Shown one piece after another: positions 40,630-50,894 of a stretch of DNA of 64,000 bases. Position numbers and translations under genes: made by a program. The notes under the pieces were generated by a model. It was not told the DNA's origin and ran no database searches. It saw only the letters and a list, made by a program, of their open reading frames with translations. The stretch lies in the NCBI GenBank assembly GCA_951217055.1, contig OX578280.1:47805882-47869881 (forward strand), given 5' to 3'. The DNA is from Gerris lacustris. Lineage: Eukaryota; Arthropoda; Insecta; Hemiptera; Gerridae. Each line of letters begins with the position of its first letter. Position 1 is the stretch's first letter.

Positions 40630-42224
40630 TACTACATACAGTGTGTCCATACAACATACAGTCATGCAACAATCCGGGGACACACTGTATATGAGAAAAC
40701 AGAAAAAAAAAAACAAAAAAAAACCCTAGTTCTGTAAAGTTTGCAATATTTCGGTGGTGTTTGGGGAGAGTGCTGATTCTATTTGCATATACTAGAGTGT
40801 TTACAGTCCTTAGTCAAAATAATTATTAAGGAAAATGGATATTTATTCCAATGTGCTTTAGGAAGAAGGAATATTACACTGCATATAAAATTTACAATAT
40901 CTCTTTAGATTTGATCTTGATCGCACCGTCTCGTTCGGTTGACAATATTTTTCTTGTCGTAGAACAGATAACTACTCCGTGACCCAAAAACCACGTATTA
41001 TAATGTACAGTCAAACATCATTGAAAATATGTTTTTCTTATTTCTACACGCTTCTTAAACGTCTCTTCTACTATTTCATTTCAAAAATAGAAACACGAGA
41101 TAGGTATTTTAAAAATGTTTACTGCATCAATAAATTTTCTTACTGAATCAAAACATCAATGAGGCTTTAAACGTCTTATTTGAAAATTCTTTACAATCAT
41201 TTCTTTCTAAAAAAGCTGAGTTCCCCTATTTGAGTCTTTTGTAAAAATGAAGACAGTTGGAGCTGTTTTGTTTATTTAAATGTGTGTGTGACAGAACTAA
41301 TCATGGAGCGGTGCCAAACTCCAACTGTGCTTGTCTTGGTTTATAACAAGCTGAATGAAATGTCGCGCTATTAGCTTTCATAGAGTATTCATAATGAAAA
41401 CAACAATCTCTTCAAATAATTATCTTTTAAACGTGTAGAAAATGCAAACACCACTTAATCATTTTTTTTTTTACATTTCATATACGTAGTATATATATAT
41501 ATAGTCAGCATAAACCACAAAAAGACATTTTTTAAAAACCATTTTTTCCGAGGAACTCAGAGAAAATTAGAACTTGTAAATCCATCCAAATTAAAGAAAT
41601 CCATTTTTTGAGCTATTACAATACTTTGCATTTAGCATTATTAAAAACATATGAAAAATTAATAGGGAGGAAAAAGGAAGGATAACTGTTTTAAAAACAA
41701 GATATAATATATATATATATATTCATAACTGAAGAGGCAAAATATTCTTCAATGAAAAAGCAAGAAGAAAAATTAAAATGATTTGTTATCCAAGGAACTA
41801 AGAATGAAATTAATTTTAACGCAGAAGAAATGTTTTATGAATGAATCCAATTCTAGTTGTGAGGTCGGATTAAAATAAATCATTGTGACACGGCCTTTCT
41901 AATCGCTTAAATAAATCTATCTAAATAAAATTTAATTTTTATCTCTCAGGTTGTTTAATGATTTAAATTTCGATGACAATGTTAGATTCTATTTTAAGAT
42001 ATAATAATTAGTTCATTCTGGCGTAATTTTGTAAAGCTCCATGCTAATAAAAGTCATATCAATAGAAACTTAAAAAAAAAAAAAAAAAAATGTAATTATA
42101 AAGAGTGTAAATAATGGGAAAATAAATTGTTAAACGGCCTCAGTACTATGAGCGATTAGAGTAAATTGTGCGTATCTCACTGAAAATGAATAAAAATTGG
42201 TTGTGTTGGTATTTTTTGAAATTA
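40630..42224. other. No gene recognised (40630-42224)
   Basis: AT-rich; ACAGTGTGTCC and GGACACACTGT at 40640-40690 form a short inverted pair next to the mariner-like end. Confidence 0.5.
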
Positions 42225-42980
42225 TTATAAAGGGGGGGGGGACGCCAAATTTTTTTTGACAAAATGACACGGAAAATTAAACACTCTCCACAAGTGTTAT
42301 ATATAAATTTTTGTAATCTAAAGGTCTAACATGTAACATTTTTATTAATAAAGCCATTCTTATTCTTATTCTTATATTTTTGTAATCTAATTTTTAATAC
42401 CTTATTTGATACCCCCTCTCAAAATTTTTAAAAAAATATTTTTTTCCCCGTGACAGAAATTAGCCTCCATTTTGGATTCCCAGTTAATCCGATCAAGGAG
42501 TTATTCTTATTTCTTCTTTGGCCCATCACACCGCACATTTTGCATATTTTTTTTTTTATTTTTAGTAACAGCAGAAATATAGGTTTAGGGGGGGAACACG
42601 CTAAATGTTGATGTTTTTTTACACAACGGCACGGAAAATTAAACACTTTCTACAACTGTTATATATTTTTGTAATCTACTCTTCAATACCTTTCATTTGA
42701 TACCCCACTCAAAATTAAAAAAAAAAAAATCGCGTGACATGAATTTATCCGCCATTTTGGATTTTAACAGCTGACAATTTTTGATAATTTTTTTTTCAGC
42801 TGGTGAGTTCGCTATATTTTTCTTGTTTGTGCGTCAAAATGATCTTTAATACTGTAAAGTTTCATGTTTCTATTTCTTTTGATTCAAAAGTTATTGGAGC
42901 CGTACAGAGGGACAGACAGACTCAGGAACTAAAATATAAAGGGTTTCTTTTTTTGTTTTACCAACGAAACCCTAAAAGCA
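42225..42980 (+). repeat. Family C element with internal duplication and terminal hairpin
   Basis: The GACACGGAAAATTAAACACT / TTTTTGTAATCTA / TTTGATACCCC block occurs twice, at about 42266-42420 and 42630-42715. The right end is GGACAGACAGACTCAGGAA, then a hairpin GGGTTTC/GAAACCC at 42940-42972, then TAAAAG. No coding frame. It shares its end structure with copies near 0.88, 13.6, 26.35 and 49.0 kb. Confidence 0.6.
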
Positions 42981-43791
42981 TTTCTCAATACAAATATGAA
43001 AATTTATTGATTTGTCGATTTTATAAAATTAATTACTGATTTTTATATTTTCATTGGAAATCCATAATCTGAGTAAGTTTCATCTTTTTATTGGTAGTCG
43101 GGAAGGGGGTCAAATATATTTTTGACTTACGAAACTTCGAACTTGAAAAATAATTTTCCTCTCAAAATAAAACTTTCGTTATTTAATGAAAAATGAAAAA
43201 CTGCTGTCCTAAGTTGCTAAGATTTATTTTGCAAAGATTTATAATAATTAAAAATGTTGGAAACATTTATAGTTAAAAGAAGTAAGTAGGCAATTATACT
43301 GAAAACTGAAGATATATAAATATGCACATATAAAGATAATTTTTAGATTCTTTATTTCAGGTAATTAAACATGACAGATTTAGTTTGAATTAAATTACTT
43401 CCTGGAATTGTTGATTTGTTTGGCTTGTTCTACAGAATAATTTTGTTTAAAAAAAATATATATATAAATGATAATGAGAAGAATGAGTTATTTGTTGTTT
43501 TTTTCATGGTCTTATAAAACGTAAGATTATTTAACTTTCTTAAACCTAATCTAATTTCTCAGAATTTGTTTTAAAGGTTAAGAAAAAAATAATAAGGGAA
43601 GACGCACAAAAATTGTTTTGTCTTACCTAAAAAAGAATTCGGAAAGGATGTATGTTAAACTAATGTTTATTTTAATTAGTTTCTTAGATTTCAAATAATG
43701 CAGGTGCAGGTGGTGTGGAGTGACCAGTCAGTTCCACGAATCTTTCCTTCTCTTTAACAACAATAATGATTTTTTTTCTTTCTTCGTGAAC
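42981..43791. other. No gene recognised (42981-43791)
   Basis: AT-rich and featureless. Confidence 0.55.
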
Positions 43792-44357
43792 TCTTTTATC
43801 TACGATTGATACGTAATATAAACATTATAATCTCTGTTTAGATGCGTAGAAAGTGATTATTTACGTACTTGTATTCATTGCGCATGCGCGTCTCATAGTT
43901 CTGAAGCATTCCTCTTCTTTACCACGCTAGCGCGGTAAAGAAGAGGAATTCTTCAGCTTTACGCACGATTAGCGAGTTTGTTTACATTGTTTGTTTAATA
44001 AAAGTAACTGTTTTTATCGAGTTTTTAGTGTAAAACAATGAGTGAATCAAGTGGCTTTGACGAAAATGTAGAGAATAATACTCCTCCAGAAATAATTAAT
44101 TCGGCAAAAAATACAACTCAAGATTAATGCCATCTTTATCAAGAGAAGAGATACGAACTTACATACAGCAAGTTTATTTTTTTCTGTATTTATTATTTAA
44201 ATCTAACAATCGTAGATAAAGTAAGGTACGCAACTCGTGCGAAAACGGCATTTTGCATTGCTCGTGTGGTTTTACTACCCTCGCTGTCGCTCGGGTGCAA
44301 ACTCCACACTCACATGCAAAATGCTACTTTCCGCACTCGACGCGTAATGTACTATTC
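43792..44357 (+). mobile_element. Family B element, copy 2
   Basis: An inverted homologue of 27943-28523 with the same order: CTTTTATCTACGATTG end, the CTTCTTTACC-GGTAAAG hairpin (43903-43958), a 29-codon frame (44038-44127), an inner inverted end at 44207-44221, and the outer arm ending GCGTAATGTACTATT. Identity looks above 90 percent over most of the length. Confidence 0.7.
44038..44127 (+). CDS. Conserved 29-codon frame inside family B copy 2
   Basis: ATG to TAA encodes 29 residues starting MSESSGFDENV and ending KNTTQD, acidic and polar with no hydrophobic segment. The frame is also intact in copy 1 with one replacement (Ser2 to Asn). I recognise no family. It may be the first exon or N terminus of a lost transposase retained in a deleted element, or a short peptide, or chance conservation between young copies. 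Codon and start context give little help. Confidence 0.3.
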   Translation: MSESSGFDENVENNTPPEIINSAKNTTQD

Positions 44358-44546
44358 ATTTTAAATAAAACATAATATTATACATTTAAACCTTAATTTA
44401 CAATCATTCGACTTTTTGATATTTTAACTTTTATTGATAATATAATATGTATATTGTTACTAAATATGTGCTGATATTATGTTAATTGAAGTGATTATTT
44501 TTTTAATTAAATTAAGCTAGAATAATCAGCATTTAATGTAGTTATT

Positions 44547-46057
44547 GGGTCATTTTCAAAAAAAGTGACACTTTCACTGTCCGCGAGTTAAAAATATTAA
44601 TTACTTGCACTCCTTATATAATTAAAAAATCTACAACCCCACAAACATTTTTCTATAGATTAAATTCGTCATTTTGGTGAAGTCATATTCTTGAATATCC
44701 TTTTTAGGGAGGAGAGATTTAAATTTATATATACAAAAAGGTCACGATAGTTATGTCCCAGCCCCTTTTAACCTTAGTTACCATGCTCAAAAATGTTCAA
44801 AAATTTTTTTTTTTTTTTTTTTTTACTTTCTAACTATGAGCCTAGATAGGAAATATAATGTAGTTTGTGATACTAAATATAATTTATTTCTTATTTCGGT
44901 GTAATTTGTCGGGAGTTTATTAAAAAGGCTTGTCCTAGCAATCGGTCACGATAGTTACGTCATATTAGGCTAGAAATTGGTTGCACTGTTTGACTGAGGG
45001 CGGGATTTCAGTGTTTTACAGATAAAAGAATCATTCCTTTATAACCTAAAGTTCGTCCCCGCGTCTTTAAGTAAGCCTCGGTCACACAACAATTCTCTTC
45101 AAAAATCATGGGGCGTATGTTTATTCAAAGTCACAATAGTTACCATAAATTTTAGTACTTATAAGTGCATTTAAAGCTTTTTAATATTTTTTGGGAATAC
45201 CCCAGAAGTATACAGAAAACTCATGCTTTCCTTTGAAAGCATTAATACATTAGGGCGGCTTTGTTTAGTTTATAAGTCACGATAGTTACTTGTCCCGATA
45301 GTTACTTTTCACATACATTTTCTTGTTGGATAGATGTTCAGCGTCAAAATAAAGCCCTAGTTGGTTCAGAATTGTCAAAGTGTCACTTTTTTTTAAAATG
45401 TCCCTTTAACTATTTTATCATTCCCAACTTTAGAGGAACACGACACTTGTCACGATAGTTACCCAGGAACAAGATAGATGTCACATTAGTTACCCAGCGT
45501 ACAAAATGTCACGATAGTTACTAAAAAAAATTGAATTTAAATAGGTTATTTTTTAAAACAAAAAAACTTCGTCCTCATCATAGAGTTGAGTGTACAATGA
45601 CGTATTTAGGAAATTAAATCTTATTAGCAAACAAAAATTTCTATGACCAGGAACTTTAATTAAAGGAACTTGAACGGTAACTATCGTGACAAAATTATAA
45701 TTAAATTAATTTTTTCACAAATTAAAACCAATGTAAGACATGTCCTGAGTAGACAATAATATTGGTTTGAGTCTGTGTGACGATTTCCAATAGTCGTTTG
45801 GTGGTAAATATTATTTGGCATATCGGTAAGTTGAAGAAAATTCCGGTAACTATTGTGACTAAAAAACGACTATTTTTATTTAAAAATTGATAAAAAATAG
45901 TAAAACTTAAAAATCCCGCGACCCACATACTATTCTTGTTGTATAGATGTTCAGCATCAAAATAAAGCACTAGCTGAATCAAAATCTGAAAAATAAATTT
46001 TGGGCAAAAAGGTTTGCTCAGAATTGTCAAAGTGTCACTTTTTTTTGAAAATGACCC
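44547..46057. mobile_element. 1.5-kb TIR element carrying a 14-bp motif array
   Basis: The ends are inverted repeats of about 30 bp: GGGTCATTTTC plus an A-run plus GTGACACTTT at 44547-44574, and its complement at 46028-46057. Both sides carry TATT (44543-44546 and 46058-46061), a possible 4-bp target duplication. Inside are ten copies of GTCACGATAGTTAC or near variants: eight on the plus strand between 44741 and 45521, then two inverted at 45677 and 45846. The right end is also duplicated internally: 45319-45408 resembles 45931-46057. There is no transposase frame; the 102-codon minus-strand frame at 45722-46030 has no recognisable motif. The superfamily is not identified. Confidence 0.7.
44741..45859. 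repeat. Ten dispersed copies of GTCACGATAGTTAC
   Basis: Plus-strand copies are at 44741-44754, 44945-44958, 45130-45143, 45276-45289, 45292-45305, 45449-45462, 45480-45493 and 45508-45521. Minus-strand copies are at 45677-45690 and 45846-45859. Most match exactly; variants change a single base (for example GTCACAATAGTTAC or GTCACATTAGTTAC). Spacings are irregular (16 to over 200 bp), so this is not a tandem repeat. It looks like a cluster of protein-binding sites, as transposase subterminal repeats do; that role is inferred. Confidence 0.85.
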
Positions 46058-46349
46058 TATTGTTTCGCCTACATTACAAAATTAAATAAGATGAGAGAGG
46101 ATAAACTTGAAAAAATACACCTTACGAATAAGCTGCAGAAACGATATAAATCCGTAAGTCAGAGTTCTTCAGTACTATTTATATGCAAAAGCAAGAAATA
46201 AGAAAGACTCATATAAGGATATTACGATAGGCTTAACTAGAACTAAAATTCTTCTTTAAATATAATTTAAGTTCCGATCCCAGACAGGGAAGATAAATTA
46301 TACTCGTTTAATGACATAGTTAGAAAGCTTCAATTGATAGAATTAAATT

Positions 46350-46640
46350 CTAAGGTCTACCGGTGGTGACCGTATCTCGAAGAGTGAGCGTCATGAAGTT
46401 TCGCTCCTAATATACAAACATATCCAGTGGTGTTCATCCACCAATCCTCCTGTTGAGGAGGATTGGTTGAGATGTCGGTGGTTTTATACCTGTCGTATCG
46501 GGTGGTGGCTGAAGATAATAATGGTCAAAAGCCAAGATAGTATAAAACCACCAATACCTCAACCAAACCTCCAATGCAACCAAAGCGAAACGTCGGGACT
46601 CCCCACTTCAAGACTCAGAACGCCACAGGAAGACCTATAA
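46350..46640 (+). repeat. Penelope-terminal-repeat-like element with hairpins and degenerate hammerhead core
   Basis: It starts AAGGTCTACCGGTGGTGACC and ends CACAGGAAGACCTATAACTT. Inside lie a perfect hairpin CCAATCCTCC/GGAGGATTGG (46441-46466) and a longer inverted pair of about 24 bp (GGTTGAGATGTCGGTGG against its complement near 46540-46563). A split hammerhead-like core has CTGAAGA at 46509-46515 and GCGAAACGTCGGG at 46585-46597. Stem II is not clear here. Confidence 0.5.
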
Positions 46641-47437
46641 CTTAATACCTAATATATTTAAAAACTATTAATGAATAATGTAGAAAGCGTTCAGGAGTCT
46701 GATCAGTATTATCCTGATAAAGAAGAAGATATTGTGTGCCTGATATAAGATTTACAAATGATAAAAAAAAATGTTTACACTTATATTTTTTGCGTTTAAA
46801 AGAGTAAACATTGTGTGTAACATAGTTATTGTTAACTAGGTTATAGGATAGTAATTAAATAGTTTATAAATATAATTAAAGTTTGCTTAGTTGTGTTATA
46901 TTACACTTATATTATATTTTTTTATTATAATAGTTAAGACGTGTATTATTATAATATGTTACAGTCAATACTAAATTTAACGTTTAAAATTATTATAAAA
47001 CTTTAACGAAGATTATAATTATCGTATCGTAAGCCCAAAATATAGATTATAATTTTCTACATTAACCATAGTAACACACTTTATTTGTTTAATTGTTAGC
47101 ATACTTTAATACCTCTATATTGTAAAATATAGTTGTAGGAAATAAGTGCTCGCATATCATAGTAAAATGTATGTTTAAGATAGCCTTGGAATTATACATT
47201 GTTTTATCTTCAAATTTTTCGAGGTTAAAGAGTTCCATCCCTCCCAATTAGATAGAGTCTGGAAGATTGGCAGTTCACCAATAATAATATATTTTTATAA
47301 ATAAAATATTTATCAGTTATTTATCGGTTTGGCAAAGCATGAGTTTTAGTTTATATTGAGAGGATTAAACTGAGTAAATAGACGATCTAGGAAAAAAGTG
47401 TGAAAACATTTTTTTTAAAAAATCAATGCATGATGAA

Positions 47438-47502
<65 letters not shown>

Positions 47503-48639
47503 AAGAAGATTGAAATCGTAATTGCAGTCGCCAAGTTTAAATTCTAGAAAAAGCGCACGCAAATATTTGCCTATGGGCTAATTTCAGAATCAAGGGGAAC
47601 CAGCGCACGCTTATTATTATTTTTTTTTTTTATATAATTCTGGTTTTAAAAACGCAGCACTGGTTAGTTAAAAATAGTCAACTAGATTACGTATTTAATA
47701 CAGACAAAATTACAAGTAAAGTTAGATAAGAGAATGAGAACGGAACAGCTTTAGAATGCGGTTCCCAAGCCCGCATCACATAAATTTCTATTTTTATTAT
47801 ACCCTTGTGACAAAGTGACATAATCAGTCTTGCCTTTGTCTTTTAAAGACAAAGGGGATATAATTATCTCTTAAATATATTTTAATATTTAAGTGTTATC
47901 TATAGTCATACAGTAGGTGTTAACAGTATTCTAAATTTTAGCCAAAACTCATAGTGAACATTAATCAAAAATTGATGTTGGTTAAGCAAGAGGTAGGGTA
48001 TCTATATTTTTTGGATGTGTTGTAGAGACCAAGCCAATAGCAAGAAACAAAGTTTGCAGGAACGAAGACGAAGGCCCTGTGCAAGCAGAGTTATATTGAA
48101 AAAGTAGAAAGTTCATATTTTTTTTTCGGTTTTTGCTTAATATCTCTGTTCCTATGCATCGGAGAGCAAAAGTAATAACTATCAATAATTGCATAAAACT
48201 TCGTATTTAACTTTTATTTTTACGTTAATTTCTCTTTTTATAACGTTTAGCAATTTTTAAGACTTCAAACTATCATAAATGCTGTTGGTATTACCAAAAA
48301 ATAAACAGGTCAAGTGTGTGCTGGTCAGCACACAGCGAGGGTCCGTAGGCAACCCTGTATAGTTTAAGTAGTAAGTACTCTATTGATGGTGTTTTCTAAA
48401 ATGCTAAAAAGCTTACTTTGAACTATCCTATGGGTCTGATATTCTCAAAACACATAAACAAACTTCCGATAAAGTATTTTTTTGCCCCTGAACCGCACTA
48501 CAACCATATAAATACATCGAAAAGACCATAATTATTAAAAAACGTATTTTGTCAATAAAAAATAAAATAATAATTTTTCCGAAATTTCCAAAAAGTGGTA
48601 TCTTTACTTTTGGTCGTATAATGTTCAGGAATTTTTTTA
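46641..48639. other. No gene recognised (46641-48639)
   Basis: AT-rich with one (TA)n tract; an inverted family C end at 48338-48357; AAAGACAAAGG words near 47830 recall the repeat at 22983. Confidence 0.55.
47441..47500. repeat. (TA)n microsatellite
   Basis: Thirty uninterrupted TA units. Confidence 0.95.
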
Positions 48640-49037
48640 GATTTTTTGCACTTCACATAAGCGAGATAGAGGGGGGGGGGACACGTTTCACGCCCGCTTC
48701 AAACTCGCCTACGCTCGCCCTATCAAAGTTATAACCAAAGAATTATATATTTTTGTAATCAGCTCGACGTACCCTTTCATATGATACCCCTCACGGTGTC
48801 GAAAAAAAAAGTAAAATTTTTAACCCTTAAGTTTTTTTACCCTAATTTTTTTGAAAAATATTTTTTTTAAGTCGCTATATTTTTAAAATATGTGGGCAGG
48901 TACAAGACACATACACGCCAAATTTCAAAGTGATCGGACGAAAGGTGTAGCCATGAGAGCACGCGAGAGGACGGACGGACAGACACACGCAGGAAAATAA
49001 TATAAGGGTCCTTGGTTTTGCCTACGGACCCTAAAAA
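48640..49037 (+). repeat. Family C element with terminal hairpin
   Basis: It has ATTATATATTTTTGTAATC, then a TTTCATATGATACCCC block, GACGGACAGACACACGCAGG, and a terminal hairpin GGGTCC/GGACCC at 49006-49031 followed by TAAAAAG. An inverted end of the same kind (AGGGTCCGTAGGCAACCCTG) sits at 48338-48357, so the pair may delimit a larger element of about 0.7 kb. Confidence 0.6.
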
Positions 49038-49162
49038 GTATTTGAAAATATACCAGCCTCAAAAAAAGATAAATATAGAATCATTTCCTTTCCTATTATT
49101 TCAATTAGAAATTTTCGGACTTTTTTTAACATAATTCCTGGTGCACAGGACTTTCTACAAAC

Positions 49163-50256
49163 TTTTGCTTCCGAGCATACCGAAGGTAACGGAAGCTATG
49201 TGTGTGATCGTTCTGAAGAACGAAAATATTTTATGTCTCCGATTTCAAAAATTCCAATACAGAAATCTGTTTCAGACATCAGGGAACATTTTTGGTTCCG
49301 TGTCTGTCTGTCGGTCTGCCGATCAATTTTTGCGAACCAGCATATCTTAAAAAGTACAAGTCCGATTTTATTGAAATTCGTATGGTAGGTCGTACTTAGC
49401 TCATTGTTTGGTCCCATATTTGTTTCAACCTTCTACGCTTATTTGTTACTCTTCCAGATGCGCATAAACATACATTTGTTTACACCTATAGCTTCAAAAG
49501 TATTTATCTGATTTGTATGAAACTTTTATAGATAACCGAAAGTAACCTGTAGATAGCCCCAGATTAATTTGAACCGTCTGCGGTCTTTAACTTTTGCTAA
49601 ATTGATACTTTAATTCAAGTAAAAAATCAAAACACTTTTGACAGATTAAAAAAAGACCGCCAATTAGTGTGACACATGGCTTCCTCGCATCCTAGAACGT
49701 ACTTTATATGGATTTGATGCTTTTCTACGTCATTATTGTCTTATTTTTTAATATGACTGTGTTTCCCGTTTTTAATTTAATGCCAAAATTCTTTTGATTT
49801 CTTCATGAATTAAAGTATCAATTTAGCATAAGTTAAAGAGCGCAGACGGTTAAAATTAATCTGGTGCTATCTGCCGGCTACTTTCGATAAATTATAAAAG
49901 TTTCACATAAATCAGATGAGCACTTATGAAGATATAGGTGAAAATAAATGTATGTTTGTGCGCATGTGGAAGAGAAACAAATGGGCGCAGAAAGTTGAAA
50001 CTTATATGGGACCAACAATGGGCTAATTTTTACCTCCCATTCAAATGCAATTAAAATCGGACGTGTAGATTTCAAGATATGTTGGTTCGAAAAAATTGTA
50101 CGTCAGACCGACAGACAGAAACGGAACCAAAAATGTTCCCTGATGTGTGAAACGGACATCTGTCTTGGAATTTTTTAAATCGGAGACATAAAATATTTTC
50201 GTTCTTCAGAACGATCACATAGCTTCCGTTATCTTCGGTAAGCTTGAAAGCAAAAC
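49163..50256. repeat. 1.1-kb palindrome of two family A copies
   Basis: A plus-strand copy (49163-49653, lacking the 3' end) is followed directly by a minus-strand full copy (49654-50256). The outer ends are GCTTCCGAGC near 49167 and its inverted form near 50245, each with the TCGTTC-TGAA-GAACGA hairpin. The arms are about 490 bp. Such a large inverted repeat could extrude a cruciform or give a hairpin transcript. Confidence 0.75.
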
Positions 50257-50375
50257 GGGGAAATCAATTAAACAAATTATAGACAATAATGGCTTCTAAA
50301 CGCATAAAATCAATAAAGTACGTGATAGAATGCGAGGAAGCTATGTGCCACACAAATATGCCTATTTTACAAGTG
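50257..50375 (+). repeat. Family A 3'-end fragment
   Basis: The sequence from ACGGGGAAATCAATT through GCGAGGAAGCTATGTGCC matches the 3' quarter of family A and directly abuts the minus-strand copy. Confidence 0.65.
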
Positions 50376-50859
50376 GTCATATTTTACCCTGGTCATTACG
50401 ACATATCAAAAAATGATAGATATGGCCCAACCTTTTGCTAGCAACCACGTATAATGGTCTAGGCTGAATTTATATATTAGGTATTGTAATTATTTGGAAA
50501 ATATAGTAATTTCTTCATCAAATTTTCTCTTTTAGTGTTAGTTTGGCATGTGAAATGTGTAGGATTGCTCAGTTTCTAATAATTATAATAACACTTCTCT
50601 AGCATAACATGATACTAAGCTGTATCTCAACTCCGACTCATCCCCAAAAACATAAACATTAAGTATAACAACAGATAACTGTTAAGTTTTAAGCGTTAAA
50701 TGAAATATAGTAGCTCTAAATTTAGCGTTTGCAGACTGAAACTTTCCTCCAACAATATCTGAAATCTGAATCGTGATGTTCACTCGAAGCAAACACACAA
50801 GATATACGGACCACCATGATATCTTACCAATATATCTTGTGTTTTTGTGCACCACAACC

Positions 50860-50894
50860 CTGAAGATGCTTCCAGGTAGTGGAAGCGAAACGTC
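50860..50894 (+). ncRNA. Hammerhead-like ribozyme core (Penelope-type), candidate
   Basis: CTGAAGA, then U, then a perfect 6-bp stem GCTTCC/GGAAGC closing loop AGGTAGT, then GAAAC and GTC. This matches the hammerhead core (CUGANGA - stem II - GAAA) that Penelope-like retroelements are known to carry in their terminal repeats. The extra U between A9 and stem II and the very short stem III make activity uncertain. Downstream ACACGGATTTCACAGGAA and AACCAAG resemble the 46.6-kb copy. No RT/GIY-YIG frame accompanies it. Confidence 0.5.

Noticed and set aside
45722..46030. 102-codon minus-strand frame inside the 14-mer element
   Set aside because: AT-biased, no motif, and covers the duplicated right end; not a transposase.
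49207..49225. CTGAAGA-ACGAAA in family A as another hammerhead core
   Set aside because: There is no stem II between the two boxes; the bases form a simple TCGTTC-TGAA-GAACGA hairpin instead.
49141..49417. Three overlapping frames on both strands
   Set aside because: All read through family A repeat sequence, whose structure is non-coding.
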